From Dugong dugon (Eukaryota; Chordata; Mammalia; Sirenia; Dugongidae), in contig CM057477.1 of NCBI GenBank assembly GCA_030035585.1, positions 64,461,447 through 64,525,446 of the forward strand: DNA of 64,000 bases. Reading direction: 5' to 3'. A program made the position numbers and the translations under genes. The notes under the pieces are model-generated. The model saw nothing but the letters and a program-made list of their open reading frames with translations. It was not told the DNA's origin and did no database searches. Positions 37,273 to 47,814 of the stretch are shown here, one piece after another. Numbering within the stretch: position 1 is the stretch's first letter; each line of letters starts with the position of its first letter.

Positions 37273-37736
37273 CCAAAAAAAAGAAGAGAGGGCATTTACA
37301 GCCCCTTATTTCCACTAACATGTGGATTGCAAAATTATGTGTATGTCTTTTTAAAAAGAGTCTCGTTATACAGTTGAGTTATAGAACCCTTGGCGAAGCG
37401 CATTCCTGGGAATATAAACGTCAGCATGGCCTCACAACAGCAGCACGGATTCAGGGCGGGGCCTGGCATCCCGCTTCCTCTAGCGAGAGCCAGAAGCAAG
37501 TGCACCGCTCACGGGTCTCCTGCTGCGAGGGGGTGGACGCTCACCGGGGGCTGCTCCGGGAAGACATCTCACGCGCTTAGCACGTGGCTCTCTTCACTTC
37601 GGGTGGCATTTAACTGCTCCTCAACTGCTCTGGGACAGCCTACCCAGTGTGGCTCCAGAAAATGGCTCAGGGTACGACGACCATGGGAAAGGGGCGTCTT
37701 CTGCAACTACACCTGCCTACAGGTGACGGCACACCA
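37273..37736. other. Unassigned, with a GC- and CpG-rich core
   Basis: 37385-37690 is GC-rich and holds roughly fifteen or more CpG dinucleotides in about 300 bases, far above the depleted background. No repeat was recognised in the core. Confidence 0.4.
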
Positions 37737-37872
37737 AAAACAACCCAAGTCCGTTGCCGTCAAGCTGATTCCAACTCGTGGTGACCCCATGTGTTATAGA
37801 ATAGAACTGTGCTCCATAGGATTTTTTTAGCTGTAATCTTTACCAAAGCAGATTGCCAGGCCTGTCTTTTGT
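37737..37872 (-). mobile_element. AfroSINE, 5'-truncated
   Basis: Antisense: CAACCCAAGTCCGTTGCCG to AGATTGCCAGGCCTGTC. Confidence 0.83.
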
Positions 37873-38004
37873 GGTACCGAACAGCAATTAACGATAATAA
37901 GAACAACAATAATAATATGTTCAGTACTTATTACCAACCAAGTAATTAGCTATATTATTTCATTGAAAACAGAAAGTACTACCAATGATTAGAAATTTGT
38001 ACTA

Positions 38005-38165
38005 GGCAGCCTGAAACCTGAGTCCATCTCTGTTACTTACGAGCCAGTGACTTCATTTCCTCATGGGTAGGACAGAAATGATAATACCACCTGCCTTTTA
38101 GTATTGTTGTGAAGATTACATGAGTTAATGTATTAAAAGCACTGAAAATAGTGTCTGAATTATTA
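38005..38165 (+). mobile_element. MIR
   Basis: Sense MIR: CAGTGACTTCATTTCCTCAT, TATTGTTGTGAAGATTACAT, GAGTTAATGTATTAAAAGCA. Confidence 0.72.
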
Positions 38166-38519
38166 TAATCATATGTGTATATATATATACATATATATAT
38201 TATTTTCTCCTCTTACCATTCCTATGAGGCAGGCAGCACTGCTGTTCCCATTTTAGAGATGAGATCATGCTCTGAGATCTGTTGAAGCTGCAGGACCGCA
38301 CCCTCAACCTCTGTGCTACTGTTGAGTCTGCCGTGTGCATGAGGAAACTGACAGATGAGGAAACTGAGGCACATGAGGAATGACTGCTTGTTGCACATAC
38401 TTAGCAGGTGCTGCAGGTGCCTGGCCTGTCTCCCCTTGGCACCCACCATTCCCAAACATGCCAGTACCTTCTGCTGTAACTGCCTGTGACTGTCCCAGGA
38501 GCAGCTAGTAACAAATGAT
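38166..38519. other. AT microsatellite and MIR-like sequence
   Basis: A TA-rich microsatellite lies at about 38173-38202. 38248-38400 has MIR-like antisense pieces (TTTTAGAGATGAGATCATG; GATGAGGAAACTGAGGC). No gene was seen. Confidence 0.45.
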
Positions 38520-38793
38520 GGACAGAGACTGGGGGAAAATATCTAGATTCTTTGTTCTGGAGTGGGACAACTCTGAGGTGTGCTCTACGTCGTCTCCCAG
38601 CAGTCCCCAGGGGTATTGCGCCCCAGTTGTCCACAGTGGTAACTTGCTCTTGCATGCACCTTGTCTGGCTTCCTTCCCGTCTGTCTCCCATCCTCACTCC
38701 CCTGCTGGTGTCTCTGGAATCACTTCTCAAATAAGCTACTTGCAGTCATGTCCTTGTCTGCGGATCTGCTTCTGGGAGAACCCAAACTAAGAC
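38520..38793 (+). mobile_element. LTR 3' part, ERVL-like
   Basis: It ends CTGCTTCTGGGAGAACCCAA plus ACTAAGACA, preceded by AAATAAGCTACTTGCAG. Both are typical of the 3' half of mammalian ERVL/MaLR LTRs. The family is uncertain. Confidence 0.55.
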
Positions 38794-38872
38794 ACATATG
38801 CACACACACATATATTTGTTATGTGTATATATGTAGGTAGGTTAAATAATGATGTTTTAAGAGGTAAATAAA

Positions 38873-39110
38873 TGTATCAGTCTCCTAGGGCTGCTATAAC
38901 AAATTACCACAAACTTGGTGGCTTAAAATGACAGAAATTTATTCTCTCATGGAAGCCAGAAGTCTGAAAGCAGAATCACTGGGACAAAATCAAGGTGTCA
39001 GTAAGGCCGTGCTCCCTCTGGAGGCTCTAGGGGACATTCAGTTCCCTGCCTCTTCCAGCTTTTAGCGGCTGCTGGCATTTCTTGGCTTGCAGCTGTATCA
39101 CTCCAATCTC
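38873..39110 (-). mobile_element. MLT1-like LTR fragment
   Basis: The + strand reads TGTATCAGTCTCCTAGGGC, GCTATAACAAATTACCACAA, GACAGAAATTTATTCTCTCA, the reverse complement of an MLT1-type LTR end. Confidence 0.65.
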
Positions 39111-40030
39111 CAAGGCCAGTATATTCCATCATTTGGGCACGTGCCGCTCTAGACCTCACTCCAGGGACCTGGTACCTACCCTGTAAGCCCCAAATCCACT
39201 TCTGGGACTGGATGGGCCTCTGTCCTCCCAAGGATGGGTCATGTCACCAGCGTGCACGCCTGTAAGCCAGAGGGGGGTCAGGAGGTGTTGTTTGCTGGAG
39301 GACAGAGGAATGTTGTGGGCTGGGATGTCCTGCAGTGTGGGGCAGAGCGAGCAGTAGGGTGAGAAGGGGCTGGCTCTCCCCACCCTATTGCATTCTGCTG
39401 AAGAGCTCCTCGGAATCCAAGAATGTGAATTTGCACTTGGCCTTCCAGGTGGTTATAACACTACGTTTATAAAGGTAGAAGAACAGAAGATATTTGGTTT
39501 AAGAATTTGTTAGCTTGATTTATAATCTTCAAGTATGTGGATCTATGGTTTGGGGACTTGCATTTGCCTGGGGTCTTACAAATATTAGGGATGGGCCTGC
39601 TCCAGGGCCAGTGCCAGGCAATTTCACAGTCCTATTGGTCAACATGGTTCCCGCCCTTCCCACCGCCCCTTTCTACTTCTCCAGCACGTCTCTTTCCCTC
39701 CTCATCCAGGTCCTGGGGCCCTCGGAGCAGCCATACCAGGGAACAGGTCAGCTTCTAGGTCTTTCTCCTGTTGTGTTCCCACTGTCCCCATTTTCTAGGA
39801 GTTCGATCCCGTCCCTCTGGGCCTTTGCTCCTCTTCCTGGAATGCCCTTTTCTCTTCTCCTCTTCAGATTCTCTCACCAGGGTCTGTTGTTCCCTCCTCT
39901 GTGTTCCCCTCTGTATACATGGGCACTAAGGGCCCAATCACAGGGTGGTATGTTTATATGATTTCTTGTCTCCCGCACTAACCTATCGACTTCTTGAGGG
40001 CTTGGACTATACAGTGCCAGAACTGCCTGA
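39111..40030. other. Apparently unique sequence, then L2-like
   Basis: 39111-39960 has no recognised repeat. Its longest frames (39515-39961 on +, 38998-39231 on -) show no domain. 39965-40030 (GACTTCTTGAGGGCTTGGAC) resembles an L2 3' end and resumes after the RTE insertion. Confidence 0.4.
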
Positions 40031-40034
40031 CACA

Positions 40035-40366
40035 CAGTTGCTGTTGTTTAGTTGCCATCGAATCAGCTCCAACTCATGGTGCCCTTACGTATAACAGAAC
40101 AAAATTGTTGCCAGGTCCTCCGCCATCTTCATGATGGTTGGTATTCTCAAGTTCACTGTTGGGGTTATTGCAGTTATCTCGTTGAAGGTTTCCCTCATTT
40201 CCGTTGGCCCTCCGTTTTACCAACCATGATGTTCTTTTCTAGCCATTGGTCTTTCCTGATGATGTGCCCAAAGTAAACAAGACTTCTTCAAAGGAACATT
40301 CTGGTTGTATTTCTGCTCAAACTGATTTGTTTGTTCTCTTGGCAGTCCATGGTATATTCAACACAC
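40035..40366 (-). mobile_element. RTE 3' fragment, old
   Basis: An antisense RTE 3' region (TTGTTTAGTTGCCATCGAAT to GGCAGTCCATGGTATATTCA). It is clearly more diverged than the copies at 10012 and 24148. Confidence 0.8.
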
Positions 40367-40379
40367 AACAGGTTGTCAA

Positions 40380-40570
40380 AAAATGTTAGCGCCATAAGAA
40401 TAATTAGACTTCAAAGTGAACAACTGCAGGAGAGAATTTTAAGTCATCCTAATTAGCTATAACAAAGATGCAAATTACAAGCAAGTGTTATGCAAATAAC
40501 CCTGTGGCCCGCTTAATTATATCATCACCTAGATATGGCCCCCAGGAAATAACTGTTCTCAGTTGTTGGG
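40380..40570. promoter_or_regulatory. Candidate conserved noncoding element
   Basis: A repeat-free stretch dense in homeodomain-like cores: TAATTA at 40411-40416, 40450-40455 and 40514-40519. It also has two POU octamers, ATGCAAAT, at 40468-40475 and 40490-40497, with AACAAAG (SOX-like) at 40461-40467 directly before the first. Regulatory function is inferred only from this motif cluster. Confidence 0.35.
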
Positions 40571-41371
40571 CTGATAATCACTGAGGGTGGGGCAGAACGG
40601 CAGTCAAGAGAAGGTTTGTTGCTAGCAAGTTGGTTAGGGAGAGAGGACAAGAACAAATGTGCACTGTTAAGTGACTGGAGGTTCTTTTGCACATACCAAT
40701 TTGATTTCTGGTTCCTATCTGGTTCTTATCTCTCAGCACTCCCTCTGTGGAGCAGGGGTGAGAGCATGGGTAAGAGCCAGGTGTGATTTATGAGGGCCAT
40801 CAGCGGTGGTTACAGGGAATTCATCTTACCTGTATGTTCCTCACTCGGACTACACGCCTTTGCTCTTGTGGAATGTATCCCCTTGTGCAAGTGACACGTG
40901 GGGACCCAGTGGGTCTCAGAGAAACCTGGCCCCTGGAGGTACCAGTTCAAGCTCCCCAGCACTAGCCCTGAGACCTGCTCAACGGCTGTGAAGTGACACT
41001 TTCACGCTTTCCTGAAGACACTGGGTATTTCAACTCAGACCTGTATAATATCCTACTCCCATAATTGGGGAAAACCGGCAGAAAAATTGCTATCTTTCTG
41101 AAATGTGATTTGGAGGCTGGTTCTTCAGCTCTGATATAATTTTCTTAGAGGGGAATGCATTTCTCCAGTAATCATTCTTTATTTTTTCAGAATATAGTAG
41201 GCAGCATATGGATCATTTGAAAACAGACTAAGCTAAAATGACTATTTTTTTTTTTTTTGGTAACTAAATAACCTGCATCTGAATTTGAGGCTTTTCTAAA
41301 CTAAGTCTCAGCTCTGAATTCTTTCTCAAGAGTGATCAATGCCATGAGAAAGTGAACTGAAGTTTTCATTA
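40571..41371. other. Apparently unique sequence
   Basis: No repeat family was recognised. A T run lies at about 41246-41259. No exon was identified. Confidence 0.3.
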
Positions 41372-41750
41372 TATATGTCCACTCCTCACTTATTGGTATG
41401 ATTAGGTTCCAAAGACAAGGTCGTTATTTGAAAATTGGCATTATGCAAAAATGGAGGATGACCACATCAGATCACAAAACGGAGGATGACTTCATCATCA
41501 CATAACTGCCAAATTACATCATCACATAACTGCCAAATTACATCATTACATAACTGCCAAACCATTGAGAATCATGGTCCAGCAAAGCTGACACACAACC
41601 CTAACCATTATAGCCAGCGTTACCCTCACCTCGCACTTTGGCATTCGTTACTGCCAGACATACATTGTTAATGTGCAAAATAGCAGATTTTTTACTATTG
41701 TCATAAACGGGAAATGTCAGATAACAAGATAAGTGAGGAGTAGGTGTATA
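41372..41750. mobile_element. Tigger-like DNA transposon with terminal inverted repeats
   Basis: 22-base imperfect inverted repeats (18 of 22), with a perfect 13-base inner part ACTCCTCACTTAT (41381-41393) and its complement ATAAGTGAGGAGT (41729-41741), bound a 379-bp element. The ends carry TA, as pogo/Tigger insertions do. A triple 24-base tandem repeat sits inside. Confidence 0.65.
41490..41563. repeat. 24-base tandem repeat, three copies
   Basis: Units around TCATCACATAACTGCCAAAT repeat with a 24-base period, nearly identical. They are inside the Tigger-like element. Confidence 0.85.
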
Positions 41751-42218
41751 CATAGACAAAAGTCTAGGAAAAGGCAAAAATAATGTTAATAATGATTTTC
41801 TCTGGGTGGTAGGATATGGGTGATTTTAATTTTTTATATTTTTAATTTCCAATTTTTCAAAATGAACATGTATTATTTATGTAATCAGAAAAATGCTATT
41901 TTTAAAAATGTCGGTATTCTCAGTACAATGACAAATGTCCATTGCATGGGAGACAGATGTGTAGTGATGCCTGGGAGGTAGAAACTCCTCATTCTGAAAC
42001 AGGAGTCCGTTTTAAAGCTTCTGTGTTCTGGCACCCACCGCCTAACCCCATGACCTCCAGCTCCAGCCTTAAATGTTACCTCCATGGGGTTCTATTTATT
42101 TCCTTTATTAAAGAGAAATGAGCAGACTCCCAAACACCAGAGGCCTGCCATGGAGTCAGCCCCCAAGTCATGGGCCTGGTCCTAGACCATCCCTGTGATT
42201 GGTTGGGGATCTGACTAT
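41751..42218. other. Unassigned sequence
   Basis: AT-rich to 41910, then apparently unique. No gene was seen. Confidence 0.3.
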
Positions 42219-42451
42219 TGTGATCCCTAGGGTTTTCACTGGCTAATTTTCGGAAGTAGATCACCAGGCCTTTCTTCCTAGCCTGTCTTAATCTGTGACC
42301 TCTGCTTAAACCTGTTCAGCATCACAGAAACACGCAAGCCCCTACTGACAGATGGGTGGTGGCTGTGCATGAGGTTCATTGACTGGAAATCGAACCCTGG
42401 TCTCCCACATGGAAGGCGAGAATTCTACCACTGAACCACCAATTCCTCATA
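42219..42451 (-). mobile_element. tRNA-Gly/RTE chimeric SINE
   Basis: The minus strand begins with a 70-base tRNA-Gly(GCC)-like head (complement at 42377-42446; + strand shows GGCGAGAATTCTACCACTGA), then the RTE 5'-derived body seen at 35724 (CCTAGCCTGTCTTAATCTG on +). The 3' end is truncated. Confidence 0.8.
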
Positions 42452-42704
42452 GAGGCCACTTAGTCCTCCACGAAGGTCTACGTGTGGGCTGCGCTCAAGG
42501 GAGTCAACACTCTAGAGGCTCCTTTAAGCCCCCCTCCCAGATGGAAAGCCCTTCCTTGGACTTAACCTGTCACTTCTGCTAGAGACTAAAGCTGTTAACT
42601 CTTATTTGAACCCTAGTCTACTAAGTTAGTGGCCACTCTCTTCCATCGTAATCCTGGATCCACTTGAATACCAAAATTACAATTTATATTTGCAGAATGC
42701 TTTA
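42452..42704. other. Unassigned sequence
   Basis: No repeat or gene was recognised. Confidence 0.3.
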
Positions 42705-42885
42705 GAGTGGTGGTTTCTCACTTCTAACTTGCACATTTGAATTGCCTGGGAGGCTTTTACAAAATACCTCTCCAGGCCCCACCCTCAGAGTGCTGATGTA
42801 ACCCATCTGGGGCGAGGGTCCCCAGATCTAATGTTTTGTAAAAGTTCCCCAGGTGATGTTAATACGCAGCCCAGGCTGCACCCCG
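42705..42885 (+). mobile_element. MER5A-like hAT element
   Basis: TTGAATTGCCTGGGAGGCTT, CAGGCCCCACCCTCAGAG, CCAGGTGATGTTAATACGCA follow the MER5A order. Confidence 0.75.
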
Positions 42886-43496
42886 CTGCGTTTGTGTTTT
42901 TAAAGCATATGCCTGTCAGTTATTTCAGCTGATTCTCATGACCACTGGAGGCAAGGCGAGTCTGACCTATTTTCCCAGGCAGGTCTTTTTATAGCCACTA
43001 TTTTAGAAGCCTTAAGTCTCGGTCTACTTCTGGAGTTTTTCCAATTTTCTTGTCTTTTGTGAAACCTACAATTGATATGCCTTCCAGCTTTAACATTCTC
43101 CAATTACCTGAGTGTAAACTCTGGGCCCTAGAGAGCTTGGTCTATTCCATGAGTCTCCAAGCACTAGAAAACACTAGAAAGCCTGTCCTGGTCCACTCCA
43201 TCCAGCATTGTCCTCTCCTCCCTGCAAGGCAGTGGTCAAACTCGAAAATGCCTGCAGGGCCACTGTGTGAATCTCGTGGCTTAATCCTGCAGGCCCTACA
43301 GTCCAAGGAAAGGTGCTGATTGTATCAAAAGGAGTGTGTCTGTCCCACCCCAAGGCCTTGGCTGTGGGACCTGTGACTGTAGCCAAATTGCTTGCTGGCT
43401 CTGAGCCTCAGTTCTCTTCTCTGTGGTATCACTGGAACAATTCTTTACAGCCTACACCGCAGGCTCTACAAAGATCAAATATGCACATGAACCCAT
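42886..43496. other. Apparently unique sequence
   Basis: No repeat family or exon was recognised. The 43050-43319 frame shows no domain. Confidence 0.3.
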
Positions 43497-43509
43497 TGGA
43501 TCTTCACAA

Positions 43510-43671
43510 AAACCAAACCCGTTGCCATCAGGTGGACTCCAACTCATAGTGACCCCATAGGACAGAGTAGAACTGCCCCATAGAGTTTTCCAAGGAGCTC
43601 CTGGTGGTTTTGAACTGCTGACCTTTTTGTTAGCAGCCGTAGCACTTAACCACTACGCCACCGGGGTTTCC
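43510..43671 (-). mobile_element. AfroSINE, short form, full length
   Basis: Antisense, from ACCAAACCCGTTGCCATC to CACTACGCCACCGGGGTTT. TSDs TGGATCTTCACAA (43497-43509) and TGGATCTCACAA (43672-43683). Confidence 0.92.
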
Positions 43672-43710
43672 TGGATCTCACAACAACGCTGTAAAGTAGG
43701 GCAGTTATTA

Positions 43711-43900
43711 AAAATCAGTTGTCATTGAGTGAATGCTGACTCATGGTGACTCCATGTGTGTCAGAGTAAAACTGTACTCCACAGAGTTTTCAATGGTTGA
43801 TTGAAGTAGATCGCCAGGCCTTTCTTCTGATCTGGACTCGAACCTCCAACTTTTTAGTTAGTAGCTGAGCTGTCAACCATTTGCACCACCCAGAGACTCT
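43711..43900 (-). mobile_element. AfroSINE, long form
   Basis: Antisense. TSDs GGGCAGTTATTA (43699-43710) and GGGCAATTATTA (43901-43912), inserted in a MIR. Confidence 0.9.
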
Positions 43901-44130
43901 GGGCAATTATTACACCCCCATTTGACAAACCAGGGGTCTGTGACGTAAGGACACTTAGGTGACTTGTTCAAAATCACACAAGTAGAAACCAGTAGAATTT
44001 GGTTTGAATTCCTTTTGGTTCCAAACCCTATATTTGCCCCACTATTTGCCGTATTACCTCTCCTAAAAGTGTCAATAATGTCACCCACCTCAAAGGGTTG
44101 TTAGTAGGATTAAATGTGATAAGGCTGGCA
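43901..44130 (-). mobile_element. MIR
   Basis: Antisense MIR: CCATTTGACAAACCAGGGGT, GGTGACTTGTTCAAAATCAC. Its upstream part lies before the SINE insertion at 43711. Confidence 0.6.
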
Positions 44131-44307
44131 GATGGCCTGGGAACTGCCTGTTGTTGTTATCAATAAAAATAATTGCTATTAATGATTTAATGATAAATCA
44201 ATATTAATACAAATAATAAGAAATACTATAATAATTATGACCTCCATACTACCCATTTGTCAGTTGTCATACTCTTCCCTCTCCCTGCCATACCTTATAA
44301 ATGCAAA
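44131..44307. other. Unassigned AT-rich sequence
   Basis: Nothing was recognised. Confidence 0.3.
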
Positions 44308-44319
44308 GGGTCTAGGCCC

Positions 44320-44542
44320 CCTAAAAACCAAAACCAAACCCACTGCCACTGAGTTGCTTCTGACTCACAGAGACCCCATGTGTTACAGAGTAGAACTGCT
44401 CCATAGGGTTTTCCTGGCCGTCACCAAGAAAAGGTGACCTTTCTGAAGCAGGTCACCAAGCTTTTCTTCAGCAGCACTGCTGGGTGGGTTCGAACTACTG
44501 ACTCTTAGGTTAGTAGTTGAGTGCGAACTGTTTGTGACCCTA
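44320..44542 (-). mobile_element. AfroSINE, long form
   Basis: Antisense, full length. TSDs GGGTCTAGGCCC (44308-44319) and GGGTCTGGGCCC (44543-44554). Confidence 0.9.
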
Positions 44543-44554
44543 GGGTCTGGGCCC

Positions 44555-44822
44555 AGCTGTGTCTAATTCTAGCAGAATTTCTGGGGGTAGGACCCAGGTT
44601 TCAGTATTTTTTCTTAAAGCTTCCTTATTGCTATTGTTGTGTACCACTGAGTCAATTCTGATTCACAGTGACCCTATAGGACAGAGGAGAGCCGCCCGTA
44701 GGGTTTCCTAGGCTGTACTCTTTACAGGAGCGGATCGCCAGGCCTTTCTCCCATGAAGCCACTGGGTGGGTTCAAACCTCGAAATGTCTAAAGTGCAGGC
44801 AGAGTTGAGAACCACTTTTAGA
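44555..44822 (+). mobile_element. MER5A-like element split by an AfroSINE
   Basis: The first part is CAGAATTTCTGGGGGTAGGA to AAAGCTTCC (about 44570-44625). The second part is AAAGTGCAGGCAGAGTTGAG plus AACCACTTTT (about 44788-44822), the MER5A terminus. Confidence 0.68.
44627..44786 (-). mobile_element. AfroSINE inside MER5A
   Basis: Antisense, from TTGCTATTGTTGTGTACCAC to CACTGGGTGGGTTCAAACC; the head is truncated. Confidence 0.86.
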
Positions 44823-44874
44823 AAAAGGACCGGGGGCTAAATTTCTTTGGGGCTTTCAGACCATATCCCATAGA

Positions 44875-45175
44875 AGATAGTGTGATGTCCTGGTGAAAAC
44901 AGTGGACCTGGAATGAGAAAATCCAGGTTGAAATCCTGGCTCTACCACTTATTAGAGAAGGCACTTATCCTCTCTGGGCATTAGATTCCTTAGTTACCAA
45001 AAAAGAAAAGAAAGAAAGCAAACAGAAGCAAGTCACCCTCTAGGGCCTCCCAGGGCTGTGCTAAGAAAGGAGGGAACTAATATATTAATATCCCTGAATG
45101 TGGACGCATTGTACAAAGGCAAGGTAGCGTGAAAGTATTGCAGGTGCTTAGTAAATATTTATGGATTTTCACGAG
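44875..45175 (+). mobile_element. MIR
   Basis: Sense MIR: AATCCAGGTTGAAATCCTGG, CTCTACCACTTATTAGAG, then the 3' part GCAGGTGCTTAGTAAATATT. Simple A/G sequence at 45000-45030 interrupts it. Confidence 0.7.
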
Positions 45176-45725
45176 ATCTTAGCTACCCACCCTTCTTCAC
45201 CCTTAAGTATGACTCAGGGGGAAATAAATAAGAAATATAATTGCACCTCACGTTTTAGGACTCCCTCGGCACCTCGCATTAATAGGTCTCTTCAGCTTTC
45301 CTCTAAGTGCTAATAATTCCTGGGTGTTTTGATGGTAGTGCTTTCTCCCAAAGATGAATTGACCCCAGCTAAGAGCTCGGCTCCTTCCCAAATCTCATTA
45401 CAATCAGCCTCGATGGCAGGCAGGCTTCAGCACGTAACAAAATTGGAGCTTTTAAATCATTATCTCAACTCTGGGAGCATCCATTAATAAATGGGGATGC
45501 AGATGATAAAGCAAAAGCAGGGGAGGGTTTGCGCCTCTCGCCACACTCCTCACATAAAATGCGGGAGGGAAATTGATTTCAGGAAAGCCAAGGGCACAGC
45601 CCCCAGACACATCGGGGAGAAGGACTTGGTGTCACATGGTGGAGGGCCTTAAGTCTTAATTTACCTTTGCACAACTTTGCAAATTAGTCCTCCGGGTTAC
45701 CCACTTCTCCCAACGCACTGTCCCA
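45176..45725. promoter_or_regulatory. Candidate conserved noncoding region
   Basis: About 550 bp without recognisable repeats, lying between a MIR and a SINE. It contains several AT-rich homeodomain-like cores (TAATAATTCC, CCATTAATAAATGG, AAATTAGTCC) embedded in mixed GC sequence. No coding frame was found. Function is speculative. Confidence 0.3.
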
Positions 45726-45772
45726 CTAAAGGTGCTGATAGGAGAACATTTTAAAAGTCTACGTCTTTTATA

Positions 45773-45965
45773 GGAGCTCTGGTGGCGCAGTGGTTAAAGC
45801 ACTTGGCTACTAACCAAAAGGTGGGTGGTTCGAAGACCCCACCAAAGGAGAAAGATGCGGCAGTCTGCTTCCGTAAAGATTTACAGCCTTGGAAACCATA
45901 TGGGGCAGTTCTACTCTGTCATATAGGATCTATGACTTGGAATCAACTTGACAGCAGTGGATTTG
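45773..45965 (+). mobile_element. AfroSINE, sense
   Basis: It starts GGAGCTCTGGTGGCGCAGTG, close to the head consensus, and runs to GAATCAACTTGACAGCAGTG. Confidence 0.9.
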
Positions 45966-46002
45966 GCTTCTTTTTTATTTTTATTTTTTTAAATGTCTTT
46001 TA

Positions 46003-46149
46003 CGGCAGTCCCCAGGTGGCACAAACGGTTAAGCGCTGGACTACTAGCTGAAAGGTTGGCAGTTGGAACCCACCCAAAGGCACCTCAGAAGAGAAAGGCC
46101 TAGCGATCTGCTTCCAAAAGGTCACAGCCTTGAAAACCCTATGGAGCAC
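46003..46149 (+). mobile_element. AfroSINE, 3'-truncated
   Basis: A sense head and body from GGCAGTCCCCAGGTGGCACA to CCTATGGAGCA. The RTE-like tail is missing. Confidence 0.83.
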
Positions 46150-47224
46150 CCACAGATGAATGTTGGTCACACTTCTACTTCCTGTTTGTCTCCCAGATCC
46201 ACCCTGTGTTTCCCACCAGCCCCTTCTTGGTGAGGTTCTCCTAGACACTGTGATGACCTCTAACAAGTCTCCCAGCGCCTCTTCCCAAGGCGGTCCTCGC
46301 TGCTGACACTGCTCACCCACCAGGGAGTTCCCAAGGGTCTAGGACTAGGGCCGCACCACTTAGCCTGGCTCTTCACCAAGGCCCTTCCTTTGTACCTTGG
46401 CCAGCCTCCCAGTCACCCACTTCATGCCCCGCTCCAGCCATCCACAGCCTGTGTGTGCTCTGTCATTATTCTGCTTTCTCCTTGGATGGCCCTTCTTCCG
46501 GCTCCCTCTTAGCTCATCCTCTAAGATGCAGCTTTCTCCAAAGAAAGGCTCCCCAAAGCATGTAGACTAAAACCTAGGTTCCTCAGCACGGTCTACTATA
46601 CCTGCTCAGATCACTGCCTCTGGCCCTCACACCCAGGGACGGATTACCCAACAAGGAATGTACACACGGGCTTACTTCTGCTCACTTACTAGTCTGTAGC
46701 GCACAATTTCACATGGCTTTCACCACAAAAGATGTGGTGAAAAACAGGTGAAACTGTGCACTACAGATTAGTAAGTAAACGCTAATAAGCCAGTGCATTC
46801 ATATCTTGCTTACTGGTTAATCCGCCCCTGCTCACACCCCAGCCCATGTCTTTGTTTCTTGATACACAAAGAGCACTTTCTCCTAAGCTTCTGCCCAGAA
46901 GGAATTTCCCCCTGAAGCTTGCCTGGCTGATTCTGGGAATGTTCTTTTCATTCAGATCTGAGCTCACCTGCCACTTGTTTAGAGAAGCTTACCTGGATGA
47001 CCGAATCCACAGAGGTTGTTTTAATTCTCCGTTAAGCACTTAACGTTATCTGATCTATTTGTGTAAGAATGGTGTGAGGGCAGTGTCTGACCTCTCACTT
47101 CACAAAGGAGAAGGAGAATCAAGATCAACAGCCCAAGGCTGATTCCTATGAGGCAGAGGTCAGACATGCCTCCTCTCTCTACCATCTTTACCAATTCTGG
47201 CACCAACAGTCCCTCTCTACTTCT
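46150..47224. other. Apparently unique sequence
   Basis: 46680-46760 contains a short imperfect inverted repeat (CACTTACTAGTCTGTAGCGC against GCACTACAGATTAGTAAGTA). No exon or repeat family was recognised. Confidence 0.35.
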
Positions 47225-47785
47225 CTGCTGGGTTCCATAATTCATTGCAATGGCCACACAGAACTCACAGACAACATTCATGATTATGGGGTTTATTAGG
47301 GAAGTAACAGGTTATAATTCAGGTTCAGGAATGCTCAGGATATAGTCCTTCCCATCAGGACAGCCTCTTCTCAGCTGTGCTTGCAGGCAGGCCTCTCCCT
47401 GGCCCTGTGTCTGCCCAAAGTCACTCAGCTTTCTTGCTCTGTTGGCCGGGAAGCCCACTGCACAGTCGCCTGCTGGTCTCTCCTGCCACTACTTCTCACC
47501 ATCTTTAGGGTTACAGCTCTCTCTCTCTCTCTTTCTCTCTCTCTTGGTCTCCTGGTTCCAGGAGCTTCTCAGCACAGGGATCCCAGGTCCAAAGGACATG
47601 CTTTCTGTTCCTGGCTATTCTTCCTTGGTGGTGGTAGGATTCTCTCTTTCCTGCCTCTGAGGTGGCTCATTTCAAATCTGACCAATCCCTTTGGTGGGCC
47701 ACGATTACCCTATCACACAGTCCCGTCCTCAGTCACTTGGGTGGGAGTTAGAGAACCATGGCTAGATAGGCCACATAAAAGTGAT
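47225..47785 (-). mobile_element. LTR fragment(s), ERV-like
   Basis: 47275-47300 (TTATGGGGTTTATTAGGGAA) and 47560-47780 (CAGGAGCTTCTCAGCACAGG, GGTCCAAAGGACATGC) resemble antisense LTR sequence, the latter related to the MaLR-like LTRs here. A (CT)n run lies at 47515-47545. The class is uncertain. Confidence 0.5.
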
Positions 47786-47814
47786 CCATTGCACCACAAT
47801 TTGTTTATTTACTT

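Noticed and set aside
37390..37830. 146-codon frame over the CpG-rich segment
   Set aside because: Runs into an AfroSINE at its 3' end and shows no recognisable protein.
39515..39961. 148-codon frame in repeat-poor sequence
   Set aside because: No domain, no convincing splice context and no codon bias that I can see. Not enough to call an exon.
41490..41563. CRISPR-like array
   Set aside because: Direct tandem units without spacers, inside a DNA transposon in a mammalian genome.
46680..46770. Hairpin RNA gene from an imperfect inverted repeat
   Set aside because: Arms are only moderately matched and lack microRNA-like loop geometry. It cannot be supported without expression data.
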